Source: Arthrobacter sp. ov118
GTDB lineage: Bacteria > Actinomycetota > Actinomycetes > Actinomycetales > Micrococcaceae
Direction: 5' to 3'
Assembly (NCBI RefSeq): GCF_900116495.1
Contig: NZ_FPAY01000005.1
Span: 1 to 64,000, forward strand
Length of the DNA: 64,000 bases
Positions 7,386 to 15,984 of this stretch are shown here, piece by piece (within the stretch, counting starts at the first letter, position 1; the number at the start of each line of letters is the position of its first letter). Made by a program: the position numbers and the translations under genes. Under the pieces are notes generated by a model that worked only from the letters and a program-made list of their open reading frames with translations, was not told where the DNA came from and made no database searches.

Positions 7386-10088
7386 CTAGCTTCGCGGCTT
7401 GGTCCGCGCCGTCGCCGTGGCGGTCCAAGGGTCTTCGGGCCAGGGATGCTTGGGGTAGCGGCCCCGCATTTCAGCCCGGACTTGGGCGTAGGGCCCGGAC
7501 CAGAACGAGGCGAGGTCGTCCGTCACGGCCAGGGGCCGGCGGGCCGGAGAGAGCAGGTGGAAGAGCACCGGCACCCGCCCGTCCGCCAACCGCGGCGATT
7601 CGGCCCAGCCAAAGCACTCCTGCAGCTTGACCGCCACCACCGGCCTGCCGCCGTCTTCCACGTCCGGGTAATCGATCCGGATCTTTGATCCGCTGGGCAC
7701 CTCCAGCGACTCGGGCACCAGCTCCGCCAGCCGGGCTGCGTCCGGCCAGGGCAGCAGCCGGCTCAGTGGTCCGGTGAGGTCGATCCCGGCGGTGGAAGCC
7801 CCACCAGCCAGCGCGGCGAGCTCCGGCGCGAGCCACTCGTCCAGCCGGGCCAGCAGCGCCGGTTCGGAGACGTCGGGCCAGGGTGCGCCAAGCTCCCGGC
7901 GCAGGAGGGCAAGACGGCGGCGCAAAGCCTCGGCCGCCGTCGACCATCCGATGGTCCCCAGCCCCTCGCTTGCGAGGGCGCGCGCCACGGCCGCGCGCCC
8001 CTCGTCAGCGGAGGGCCGAACCGGGGTGGACGAGAGCAGGATCGCGCCAAGGCGGCGCTCCCGCCGGGCCGTGACCCTGCCCTGGCTGAACTGCGCCTCG
8101 AGCGTCTCGGCCAGAAGGTGGCGGGCGGCCGCCGCGGCGGTGTCGGACGTCAGCGGCGCCGCCGAGCGGATGAGGGCTCCCGTGCCCGCGGCGTCGCGGC
8201 CCTGTGCGCGGGAGACCTCGGCCACGGCCAGCCACTCGTGCCCGGACAGGGCGCTGCCGGCCGGCAGCCCGGCCCGCGTCCCGGAGGTCAGCAGGTAGCG
8301 GTCCGGCCCGTCGCCGGAAACACGGCGCGCGACACGGTCGGGGAAGGCCAGCGCGACGACGAATCCAATCGCTTCCGCGGCGCCCACGGTCCCGGCAGCG
8401 GCTGAAGGCGCGACGCCGGACGACTCCTGGCGGGCGATACCCTCCATCCTCCGGACGTCCTCGGTCCAGCGCCGCGATCCGGGATCCCTTCCAGTCCGCA
8501 GCGCGGCCACCAGGCGGGTAAGGTCCGCTCCCGGGGCCCGCTGGTCCCCCGAGACCAGGGCCACGGCCTCGGCCGCCGTGCGGTGGCCCACCGTGGCGGC
8601 GCCGTCCAGCAAGGCGCGGGCTAGCCGAGGGTCCGTTGGGACCCGGGCCAGGGTCTTGCCCAACGCGGTCGCGAGGCCGTCCGGCGTCACGGCGCCGAGT
8701 TCCCGGAGCACTTCGACGGCCTCGTCCATCGCGGCCTGGGGCGGCGCATCCGGCAGGGCCAGGCCCTTGCCCCCGGGCGCGCCCCAACAGGCCAGAACCA
8801 GGGCGGCTCCGGCCAAATCTGCCGTGGCGATTTCCGGCGTCTGGTGGGCCGGCGCGGCGCCGAAAGTCCGCTGGTCATAGCAGCGGATCACCGTGCCCGG
8901 TCCCTGGCGTGCGGCGCGGCCGGCGCGTTGTTCTGCCGAGGCCCGGGAGCAGGACACCGTCACGAGGCCGGACATCCCGCGGTTAGCATCGCGTCGCGGC
9001 TCGCGTGACAGCCCGGAGTCGATGACCAGCCGAACCCCCGGGACAGTGAGGGAGGACTCGGCGAGCGCAGTGGAAACGATGATCCGCGCAGCCCCGCCCG
9101 GATCGCGTCCGGAGACGGCGCGGTCCTGCTCGGCCGGGCCAGCCTGGCCGTGGAGTTCGAGGACTTCTGCCCGGCTGCGGCCACGCAGTCTGGCCGCAAC
9201 GTAGGAAACCTCCCACGCGCCAGGGACAAACACCAGGGCGTCAAGGTCCTGTCCGGCAGCAAGCGCGGCGGCGTGCCCGGCCGCGGCCGTGTCGGCCACG
9301 TGGTCAAGGAACGCCCGGGTCACGCCCCGTCCGTCCAGCCGGGGCGCCGCCGCGGGCGCCCACTTGACGTCGAGCGGGAACAGCGCGGAGGGACAGTCGA
9401 TAACCGGCGCCGGGCCGCCGTCGTGGTTTCCGGCGGCCTCACCGGTCGGTGCGTCACCAACAACTTCCTCACCAAGCAGCGCGGCGAAGCGGGGCGCGTC
9501 AAGGGTCGCCGACATGGCGACGAGCGTGAGGTCGCCGCGCAGTTGGCGGACTTCGGTGAGCATGCCGAGGAGGAGGTCGGTCTCTAGCCCGCGTTCGTGG
9601 ACCTCGTCCAGGACGACGGCGTCGGCGCCCTCAAGGCCGGGATCGGCCAGGAGGCGCCGCAGCAGAATGCCCGGGGTGACGAATTCAATCAAGGTCCCGG
9701 AACCGGTCTGGCGTTCCCCGCGGACCGTGTAGCCGACACGGTCACCGAGGCGGGTGCCGTCCAGGGCGGCCAGGCGCCTGGCGGCGGAACGGGCAGCCAC
9801 CCGCCGCGGCTGGGTGACAACGATCCGGGGACGCCCGCTGCTTCCTCTGCCGTCTCCCCCGGCTCTGATGTTGGCGTTCGCGACATTGGCAAGCAGCGGC
9901 GGTACCAGGGTGGTCTTGCCGGTGCCGGGAGGCGCCTGCACCACCGCCGACGTTCCCGCTCCCCCGCCCTGCAGTGCCGCCGCGAGCTCCCCCAATGAGC
10001 CCGCGAAAGTCAGGCCGGCCCCGATCACGCCGAGGTTGAAGGGCCCCCGGGGGCCGGCTGGATCCAAGGGTGCGGTCGCGGAAGTCAC
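7386..10088 (-). CDS. hrpB: ATP-dependent helicase HrpB (DEAH/RHA type)
   Basis: The protein of about 900 residues contains the DExH helicase motifs in order: APPGTGKTTLVPP (Walker A), DEVHERGLETDLLL (motif II), SATLDAPRF (motif III) and QRAGRAARQGPG (motif VI). The C-terminus includes YPKHPWPEDP, the signature of the HrpB C-terminal domain. The substrate is probably structured RNA, and the physiological role is poorly known in bacteria. The start is uncertain: GTG 10088 lies just after GGAGG with only one base of spacing, and sequence further upstream looks non-coding. Confidence 0.92.
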   Translation of the reverse strand: MTSATAPLDPAGPRGPFNLGVIGAGLTFAGSLGELAAALQGGGAGTSAVVQAPPGTGKTTLVPPLLANVANANIRAGGDGRGSSGRPRIVVTQPRRVAARSAARRLAALDGTRLGDRVGYTVRGERQTGSGTLIEFVTPGILLRRLLADPGLEGADAVVLDEVHERGLETDLLLGMLTEVRQLRGDLTLVAMSATLDAPRFAALLGEEVVGDAPTGEAAGNHDGGPAPVIDCPSALFPLDVKWAPAAAPRLDGRGVTRAFLDHVADTAAAGHAAALAAGQDLDALVFVPGAWEVSYVAARLRGRSRAEVLELHGQAGPAEQDRAVSGRDPGGAARIIVSTALAESSLTVPGVRLVIDSGLSREPRRDANRGMSGLVTVSCSRASAEQRAGRAARQGPGTVIRCYDQRTFGAAPAHQTPEIATADLAGAALVLACWGAPGGKGLALPDAPPQAAMDEAVEVLRELGAVTPDGLATALGKTLARVPTDPRLARALLDGAATVGHRTAAEAVALVSGDQRAPGADLTRLVAALRTGRDPGSRRWTEDVRRMEGIARQESSGVAPSAAAGTVGAAEAIGFVVALAFPDRVARRVSGDGPDRYLLTSGTRAGLPAGSALSGHEWLAVAEVSRAQGRDAAGTGALIRSAAPLTSDTAAAAARHLLAETLEAQFSQGRVTARRERRLGAILLSSTPVRPSADEGRAAVARALASEGLGTIGWSTAAEALRRRLALLRRELGAPWPDVSEPALLARLDEWLAPELAALAGGASTAGIDLTGPLSRLLPWPDAARLAELVPESLEVPSGSKIRIDYPDVEDGGRPVVAVKLQECFGWAESPRLADGRVPVLFHLLSPARRPLAVTDDLASFWSGPYAQVRAEMRGRYPKHPWPEDPWTATATARTKPRS

Positions 10089-10477
10089 GCCTCCATTGTC
10101 TCCGGAATTCTCTGCTGGCAATTCATTTGGTGGCGGTCCGTTGGGCGGCTCTACACACTCGCGCTGAGGATGGTCCGTTGGCGACGGAACGAATTTCGAC
10201 ACAGCGGATGTCAGTTGCCTGCACGTGGGTGGTCGCCGTCGGCGTCGCCGCCATCCTTGGTGTTGCTGTCCACGTGGCCACCTGGGTGGTGGCGCCCCGG
10301 GAGTCGACAACCACGCCTGCCCCGGCTCCCGTCCCTGCCCAATGGTCCGGCCGGGCTCCAGCGGGCTCGGCACCGCCCCGAGTAGCCTCGCGCGACGGTG
10401 GATGCAAACAAACCCGTTGGATTTGGCAGCACTAAAACGGGAGACTGGACTTGATCGATCGCGAAAGTGGGAACCAC
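10089..10477. other. Intergenic stretch of about 390 bases
   Basis: This is the divergent space between hrpB and the small gene at 10478. It may hold both promoters and one weak small ORF described separately. No palindrome or RNA gene is recognised. Confidence 0.4.
10208..10435 (+). CDS. Possible small membrane-anchored protein (75 aa)
   Basis: ATG 10208 opens a frame with one clear hydrophobic segment (ACTWVVAVGVAAILGVAVHV) followed by a Thr/Pro/Ala-rich linker and a short Cys-containing tail. The layout fits a signal-anchored small protein, but there is no good ribosome binding site and no recognised family. It could be chance. Confidence 0.3.
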   Translation: MSVACTWVVAVGVAAILGVAVHVATWVVAPRESTTTPAPAPVPAQWSGRAPAGSAPPRVASRDGGCKQTRWIWQH

Positions 10478-10744
10478 ATGATCAGTCTCAGGCAGGACGC
10501 CGACGGCTTCATCCGCATGAACCGGCATTTCCCGGACAAAACGCTCATCAGCATCACGTTCACGGATGGCTCCGAACGGGTCTACTCCGGGCGCCGGCTC
10601 AACGGCATCTATGACGAGGCCCTGGCCGTCTACCGAGCACAGAACCACCTGGACGCCAAGGGGTTCTCGCGGGCGCCGAGGAAGACAGTCCATCCTGTGA
10701 ACAGGATCGAGTTCGTTCCGGTTCACGCTGGCATGGACCCTTAA
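10478..10744 (+). CDS. Hypothetical protein (88 aa)
   Basis: ATG 10478 (MISLRQDADGFIRMNRHF) follows an AAGTGGGA sequence and gives a soluble protein with balanced composition (ITFTDGSERVYSGRRLNGIY, then AVYRAQNHLDAKGF). A TTG start at 10451 would add nine residues. The family is not recognised. Confidence 0.55.
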   Translation: MISLRQDADGFIRMNRHFPDKTLISITFTDGSERVYSGRRLNGIYDEALAVYRAQNHLDAKGFSRAPRKTVHPVNRIEFVPVHAGMDP

Positions 10745-10763
10745 AGGCTAAACCCGGGACACG

Positions 10764-11108
10764 TCACCGCGATGGGGCAACTCCGATCGCGCCAGGACCG
10801 TGCGCCGGCCGGCGGAGGGCCCTGGCGCGGATGCGGAGGTCGTTGTCGTGCACTCGCCGGTCCACGCCGGTCGCCGGCGTGGAGGCCGCCCGTGGCCGCC
10901 GCGCCCCCGGACTTGCAGTTGTCTCGGCTGGGCACAAGTCGCTAATCAGCCCCATGCCTGCGTACTCACGGACAGCGCTGATGCCGGCAACGGCTTCCGG
11001 CTTGTCCGCAAATGCCTTGGACACGACTAGTACTGCCCCGTCCGGGGCCCTAAGCCTGAACCTGAAGTAGGCATCGGCATCTACGAAGAGTTCAAATGTG
11101 CCTGCCAT
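10764..11108 (-). CDS. YegP-family (DUF1508) protein
   Basis: Residues 1-60 match the YegP/DUF1508 fold: FELFVDADAYFRFRLRAPDG, then VVSKAFADKPEAVAGISAVR. These small proteins are often stress-linked, with no defined biochemical role. ATG 11108 is preceded by GGAAGGAACCCC, a good ribosome binding site. The C-terminal half (after about residue 65) is an Arg/Ala-rich extension not expected in the family, and may reflect a frameshift near the end of the domain. Confidence 0.75.
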   Translation of the reverse strand: MAGTFELFVDADAYFRFRLRAPDGAVLVVSKAFADKPEAVAGISAVREYAGMGLISDLCPAETTASPGARRPRAASTPATGVDRRVHDNDLRIRARALRRPAHGPGAIGVAPSR

Positions 11109-11816
11109 GGGGTTCCTTCCGATTCGCGGGTCCCCTTCCGGGCGTCATTGCCACAGAGTAGAGGGGACAGCTTCGCCGCTGCTTGATGGTTTGTCTCGGG
11201 GGCTGAATGGATGACGTCAGCCTCTCTTATCAGTCTGGGTGTGGCCTTGAAACGCCCGCAAGGCCAAGCATGTAAATCCTGGGTAAACGGCCGTCCAACG
11301 GCCCGCGCACGGAAGCGGTCGCCGTCGAAACTAGCTAGGTCTAGATCCACATCGGTGCACCCTGAACAGTGCGCCTGTCACCATGCCGCTACAGCGGCGG
11401 CCAGTAGTCGGCGCAGTAGTCGCCCCGGCTGGCGGCCGGCGACACTTGAGGGCTGATCCCGTCCCAGCGCGAGGCGACGGTGCCCCTCCGTTCCGGCGGC
11501 TCCATCGCCGCCGTCTGGCCCGAGTCACCGGTTGTGACGGTCACAACTGCATCTTTGGACAACGTATCCCCCGTTTCTGGCTGTGAGGGCGCACCGGCTC
11601 GAATCAGGAACCGCCATGCGCCTCAAGCAACATTAGCCGCGGGGACCGACACCGAAACAGGGACTTTGGACCGTATCGGGGAACGCCGTCGGTGCCTAGG
11701 CGGTTCGGGAAAGCGGCTGAAGTCTTTCATCCATTGGAAACGGAGGTGGTCCAGGCGGGGAAACGGAGGCAGTCTTAGGGGCAGTCCGCGGTCCATTGAC
11801 AGGAAAGAAGGCTCCG
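11109..11816. other. Long intergenic stretch (about 700 bases) upstream of the quercetinase
   Basis: No convincing gene is present; frames here lack ribosome binding sites and look like shadows. Two elements stand out. A 17-bp palindrome GTTGTGAC-G-GTCACAAC lies at 11531-11547, and a 15-bp palindrome of the IclR-like type lies at 11725-11739. An AT-rich block CTAGCTAGGTCTAGAT lies near 11331-11346. Confidence 0.5.
11725..11739. promoter_or_regulatory. Candidate IclR-type operator upstream of quercetinase
   Basis: The sequence TTTCATCCATTGGAA is a TTYCA-N5-TGRAA palindrome 78 bp upstream of the dioxygenase start. The same pattern occurs upstream of the esterase operon (17981), the rhamnosidase operon/IclR gene (23140) and the ABC/GH1 divergent promoter (33726). 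The assignment to the local IclR protein is inference. Confidence 0.6.
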
Positions 11817-12887
11817 ATGTCCCTCAGCGTTGAGGAAATAAGCAATCAGCTTCCGGTGGCGAATGCGCTGCCGGGCGAAGCTGTCCCCTATTACATGGCG
11901 TCGGGCGAGGGTGCCCGCTATGAGCTCAACGGCCAGCTGGTCACAGTAATCGCCCGCGCCGAAGACACCGGCGGGATTTTCAGCGCCGCCTACATTTCCG
12001 GCGGCATGGGGGCCGGATCTCCGTTTGTAACCCATACCGTGGAACACAAGACGCTGTACGTCTTCGACGGCATCCTGCACGTCTGGCTGCCGGGCGAGAG
12101 CCGCATCCTGACTCCAGGGGATTCCGTGGTGATTCCGCCGGGAACCCCGCACGCGTACCGGATGGCAAGCCATTACACGCGGTTCCTGAACTGGATGACC
12201 CCTGGCGGGGCCGAGGCCTACTACGAGCGCGTCGGCACCCCCATCGACTCCCACGTCCCCCCGGTCCGTGCCGGCCGGTCGGCCAGCCGTCAGGAGCAGG
12301 CGGAAGTGGGCGCCGAATTCGGCATCACGTTCGCTGATGTGGAGCGCGTGGCGCCGGCGTTCCGGCAGGACGCCGGACTGCCCGCCGCCCAGAGCCCGTA
12401 TTTCCTCAGCGCCGGCGAAGGCGAGCGGATGGTCAGCTACCAGACCATGTTCACGTACCTGTCGCGGCCGGCGAACACCGGATCGAACTACTTCGCCGTT
12501 CACACCAAGGGGGCCAAGTCCCCGTACATCCCGCTGCACTTCCACTCGGAGCACACCGAAAACTTCCTCTGCACCGAGGGACGGATGTGGATCTACGCCA
12601 ACGGCCGGGAGGTTCTGCTGACCAAGGGCGACTTCCTGCACGCTCCGGCGGGAACCATCCACTCCTTCGCCTTTGACTCGCACAACACGCAGATGATCGG
12701 TTTCCTCACGCCGTCGGTCTTCAACGGCTTCTTCGAGTACTTCAACAAGCCCACGGAGGACTACATGTACACCGAGGGCGGAGAGCCGTACATGGACATG
12801 GAGGGCTTCGGCCGGGCCCAGGCCGAGATGGACCTGACAGTGGTGGGTCCCCCGCCGCAGCGCCGAGCGGCCCTGGATATTTCCTAA
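11817..12887 (+). CDS. Quercetin 2,3-dioxygenase-like bicupin
   Basis: This 356-residue protein has two cupin domains. The first shows HTVEHKTLYVFDG and IPPGTPHAYR; the second shows LHFHSEHTENFLCTEG and APAGTIHSFAF, giving the His/His/Glu/His metal sites. Length and layout match Bacillus QdoI-type flavonol 2,4-dioxygenases, which open the heterocyclic ring of quercetin with release of CO to give a phloroglucinol carboxylate depside. ATG 11817 follows AGGAAAGAAGG with 5 nt spacing. A candidate operator lies 78 bp upstream. The neighbouring rhamnosidases, glucosidase and aromatic hydroxylase support a flavonol role. Related bicupins (pirin-like) act on other substrates, so specificity needs proof. 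Confidence 0.85.
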   Translation: MSLSVEEISNQLPVANALPGEAVPYYMASGEGARYELNGQLVTVIARAEDTGGIFSAAYISGGMGAGSPFVTHTVEHKTLYVFDGILHVWLPGESRILTPGDSVVIPPGTPHAYRMASHYTRFLNWMTPGGAEAYYERVGTPIDSHVPPVRAGRSASRQEQAEVGAEFGITFADVERVAPAFRQDAGLPAAQSPYFLSAGEGERMVSYQTMFTYLSRPANTGSNYFAVHTKGAKSPYIPLHFHSEHTENFLCTEGRMWIYANGREVLLTKGDFLHAPAGTIHSFAFDSHNTQMIGFLTPSVFNGFFEYFNKPTEDYMYTEGGEPYMDMEGFGRAQAEMDLTVVGPPPQRRAALDIS

Positions 12888-12895
12888 CCAGCAAA

Positions 12896-12962
12896 AGCAA
12901 CGCGGGGTCACTTCCCGCCCAATTTCGAGGGGTTATTGGGCCGGAAGTGACCCCGCGTTGCT
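12896..12962. terminator. Bidirectional terminator-like perfect inverted repeat
   Basis: The left arm AGCAACGCGGGGTCACTTCC (12896-12915) pairs perfectly over 20 bp with 12943-12962. An inner 7-bp pair (GCCCAAT/ATTGGGC) extends the stem and leaves a short loop. It lies between the convergent quercetinase and DUF3500 genes. The stem is much longer than needed for termination and lacks a strong T-run, so it may also be a dispersed repeat. Confidence 0.75.
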
Positions 12963-12974
12963 CTATTTAAGGGG

Positions 12975-14213
12975 TCAGTGGCTCTTTGCCTGGCGCACCA
13001 GCTCGCGGCCATAGTCGTTGCCGTTCGGGGTGCGGACCACGGTGTGCATGTGGAAGGGTGCGGGGGTGTCGTTGCTCAGAAAGACGCCGGTGTGGTGGTC
13101 GAGTTCCAGCACCACGACCGGGCTTTGCAGCCGGAAGTAAAACGCCTCCTGGTCCTCCCAGCCGCCGATCCAGCTGAAAAAGCTCTCGCCGTAGTTCTCC
13201 CGGATCTCCCGGCGCCGCGCGGCCCGCGGACCCTCGGGCAGGTAGGCGATGAAATCGTCCACCAGATCGTCCAGCACCGCCACGGCCTGCGCACGCATGT
13301 CGCTGACCCGGATGCCCTCATAGGGGATCACCCGGTTGTCCTGGAAGCATCCGCCGAGGTGGCGTTCGTCGCCGGGATGGATACGGCCTTCGGGCATGGC
13401 CGGATCCACCATCGCCGCGTACACAACGGCTTCCTTCCGGAGCGTTTCCGGCAATGCGCCCATGAGCTGCCGGGCCAAGCCGATCCGCTCCTTGAAAACC
13501 TTCACGCCCCGGTGCGGGCCGGCGTCGATCACGTCCGGCTCCGCGCCCAGGAACACCGGTGACATCACCAGCTGGGTCCCCGCCACGAGGCAATTGAACG
13601 CGGCGTGATGGCCGAAGAGCTGCCAGCCCCACGGCGCGGTCTCCGACGGCTCGCCGTACAGCGCGAAGTTGTAGCTGAACTCGTTCATCAGCAAGGGCAA
13701 CTCCACCAGGTCCCCCAGGAAGCCGTTGATCCGCATAAGATTCCGGACCAGCGCAAAGCCCTCGGCGCTCAGGCTCGCCCCCATCACCGCTAGTGCTGCC
13801 TCGCGGACCGTCCCGTCCACCTCATCGAGGCGGAGGCCGGTGTCGTGCTGCAGGAATTCCGGGTTGGCCCAGCTTTGCCACTCTGGGGCGTCCACGGCAT
13901 AGCTCAGCCGCAGGGCCTGCTCCGGCGTGAGGACCGACAACAGTTTCTGGGCGGCCGCTGCCATCTCCGCGGCCGGGGCCTCCTCCCCCGCGCGGGCAGC
14001 CCGGAGCGGAAACAGCCCGTCGCGGAGCACGCCGTCGCTGGTCACGCCGACAAATGGCTGCGGATACAGTTTCTGCCAGCCCTCAATCATCGGCCCGGCG
14101 AAGGCATCGGATTTGGCCGCCTCGGCGTATTCGCGGGCGTTCAGGCCGCGGATTTCCGCCACCCGCGGGTGGTCGGGAGTAAAGAGAAAATCACGGAATG
14201 ACGGCACTGACAC
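12975..14213 (-). CDS. DUF3500 domain-containing protein
   Basis: This 412-residue protein ends with the DUF3500 signature VVLELDHHTGVFL, then PFHMHTVVRTPNGNDYG. His-rich motifs (LDHHTG, FHMHTV, LFGHHAAFN) suggest a metal-binding or hydrolytic role, but no biochemical function is known for the family. GTG 14213 is chosen because of AAGGAAA at a good distance. The gene starts 23 nt inside the end of the FAD hydroxylase gene, so the two are translationally coupled. It is last in the esterase-FAH-hydroxylase operon, which suggests a step in breakdown of the aromatic product. Confidence 0.85.
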   Translation of the reverse strand: MSVPSFRDFLFTPDHPRVAEIRGLNAREYAEAAKSDAFAGPMIEGWQKLYPQPFVGVTSDGVLRDGLFPLRAARAGEEAPAAEMAAAAQKLLSVLTPEQALRLSYAVDAPEWQSWANPEFLQHDTGLRLDEVDGTVREAALAVMGASLSAEGFALVRNLMRINGFLGDLVELPLLMNEFSYNFALYGEPSETAPWGWQLFGHHAAFNCLVAGTQLVMSPVFLGAEPDVIDAGPHRGVKVFKERIGLARQLMGALPETLRKEAVVYAAMVDPAMPEGRIHPGDERHLGGCFQDNRVIPYEGIRVSDMRAQAVAVLDDLVDDFIAYLPEGPRAARRREIRENYGESFFSWIGGWEDQEAFYFRLQSPVVVLELDHHTGVFLSNDTPAPFHMHTVVRTPNGNDYGRELVRQAKSH

Positions 14214-15984
14214 GGGCTTTCCTTTCGTGCTGATCCTGGGATTTGGCGCTGTCCGGAGCGGACGTCTGCGGCGCAGTCCAGCCGGCGGCCACGGCCAGGG
14301 CTGCCGCGGCGGCCTCCGCAGAGCTGCCCCGCCACGCGACGTGCTGGTCCGGACGGACCAGGACGGCGGCTGCTCCCCACAGTTCGGACGGCGGTGCCCC
14401 GTCGTCGGAGGGCCCGACGGCGGCAACGGTCACCGGAATGCCCTGCCGCGCCCCGGCGTCAAGGACCGGCACGAAGATCTGCTCTTCCGGCACTCCGCCC
14501 AGCGTCCCGGCGTCGGCCAGCAGCGTGAAGCCTTGGCCGAGCCTGCTGTACACGGACGTGCCGTCATCCAGCCACGCATGTGGGAGCAGGGCCCCCGGGC
14601 TCGCGGAGGGGACATACCGGATGGGGTCCTCGGCCGGGACCGGGTAACCGTCCGGCACCACCAGGGGTGACCCGCTGTACGCGTATCCCAGGACCAGGCC
14701 CAGAGAGTCGAACTCGCTCTGCTTCACGGCGAGGGCCTCGTGCGCCGCCTGCCGCGCCGCTTCTCCGTCTGGGCCGTCGGCAACCAGCCGCGGATCCGCG
14801 AAGTGGTAGGCAAGTGCTTCGCCGTTCGCCGCGGCTTCCCGGATGGTCCGCTCCGCCACGGGGCGGCGTTCACGTCCGTAGCTGTCCAGCAGCCCGGGGC
14901 CGGCCCATCCCTGCAGTGCGGCGGTAAGCTTCCACGCCAGGTTGGCGGCGTCGCCGATGCATGTGTTGAAGCCGTGGCCGCCCCACGGCGGGTTCAGATG
15001 GGCAGCATCGCCCACCAGGAAGATGCTGCCGCGGCTGTATTCGGGCGCCAGCAGCATCCGGGCGGTCCACGGATCCGTGGCTACCACCTCTACATCAATA
15101 TTCACAGCCCGTGTCCCCACCAGCGAGCGGACCATGGCTGCCGCGTCGTCGGGACTGACAGCCGTCTGGGGGTCGACGCCCTGGACGATGGCCCACCAGG
15201 TGTCGGCGAGGTCCATCGGGCCCACCATGCCGGCTGTGTCGGCGCCGACCACCCAGTACTGGACCGCGGGGTCCAGGGTGATGGCGGAACCCAAGTCCCT
15301 GGAGCGGAACAGGATGCTGATGTTGGACAATGCCGCCGACCCGCCTTCGAGACGGAGGCCCAGGCTGCGGCGCACCGCGGACGAACCGCCGTCGGCCCCG
15401 ATCACGAAGCCTGCGGTGACGCTTCGTGTCCGGCCGGAAGCGTCGGACACTTCTACGGTGACAGGCGTCCTGCCTGCGACGGCGGTACTGTCAACGGCGG
15501 ACATGTCCACCGTCTCCACGGACCAGCCGGTGACCAGGGTGGCCAGCGGACTCCCGGCTACGGCCTCTCGGAGCACCTCTTCGAGGACCGGTTGCGGAAC
15601 CTGTTGGCCGCACTCGGGCTGCGGGCCGTAGCGGCCGGGCACCAGCTGGAATGCCTGGCGGAATCTGTGCAGTTCGTGGGCGTCCTGGCCGGTGAGGCCG
15701 GTGCAGAAGAGGACGTCCTGGGCGTAGTCCACCGGCAGCGGGGCGGCGGCCCGGAGCGCGTCCGCCAGCCCCAGCCGGCGCAGGTGGGTCATGGTGCGCG
15801 CGTTGGTGGTCTTGGCCCGCGGCCGGGTGGGATCCACGGCGTCGCGGGGTTCAATGACCAGGCTGGCGATGCCGCGTTCGGCGAGGTCCAGGGCAAGGAA
15901 GAGCCCGCTGGGACCGCCGCCGGAGATCAGGACCTGCACCTCCCCGGGGATCTCATCAGGCAACGCGGACTGCCGAGTGACCAT
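14191..15984 (-). CDS. FAD-dependent aromatic hydroxylase (group A flavoprotein monooxygenase)
   Basis: This 597-residue protein has the FAD motif VLISGGGPSGLFLALDLAE near residue 20, the DG motif FVIGADGGSSAVRRS, and the GD motif FLVGDAAHLNPPWGGHG. About 150 C-terminal residues form the thioredoxin-like domain found in phenol hydroxylase and MhpA relatives. It should hydroxylate a phenolic ring with NAD(P)H and O2. ATG 15984 overlaps the TGA of the FAH-family gene as TGATG. In this operon a phloroglucinol-type substrate is plausible but inferred. Confidence 0.88.
   Translation of the reverse strand: MVTRQSALPDEIPGEVQVLISGGGPSGLFLALDLAERGIASLVIEPRDAVDPTRPRAKTTNARTMTHLRRLGLADALRAAAPLPVDYAQDVLFCTGLTGQDAHELHRFRQAFQLVPGRYGPQPECGQQVPQPVLEEVLREAVAGSPLATLVTGWSVETVDMSAVDSTAVAGRTPVTVEVSDASGRTRSVTAGFVIGADGGSSAVRRSLGLRLEGGSAALSNISILFRSRDLGSAITLDPAVQYWVVGADTAGMVGPMDLADTWWAIVQGVDPQTAVSPDDAAAMVRSLVGTRAVNIDVEVVATDPWTARMLLAPEYSRGSIFLVGDAAHLNPPWGGHGFNTCIGDAANLAWKLTAALQGWAGPGLLDSYGRERRPVAERTIREAAANGEALAYHFADPRLVADGPDGEAARQAAHEALAVKQSEFDSLGLVLGYAYSGSPLVVPDGYPVPAEDPIRYVPSASPGALLPHAWLDDGTSVYSRLGQGFTLLADAGTLGGVPEEQIFVPVLDAGARQGIPVTVAAVGPSDDGAPPSELWGAAAVLVRPDQHVAWRGSSAEAAAAALAVAAGWTAPQTSAPDSAKSQDQHERKARVSAVIP

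Noticed and set aside
11531..11547. Palindrome as a CRP site
   Set aside because: TGTGA and TCACA are separated by 3 bases, not the 6 of the CRP consensus.
11480..11833. Plus-strand frame of 117 codons upstream of the quercetinase
   Set aside because: It runs through the candidate operator and over the quercetinase start, lacks a ribosome binding site and looks low-complexity.
11775..12911. Minus-strand frame of 378 codons over the quercetinase
   Set aside because: It is antisense to a bicupin with intact metal motifs and good ribosome binding site; no recognisable domain.
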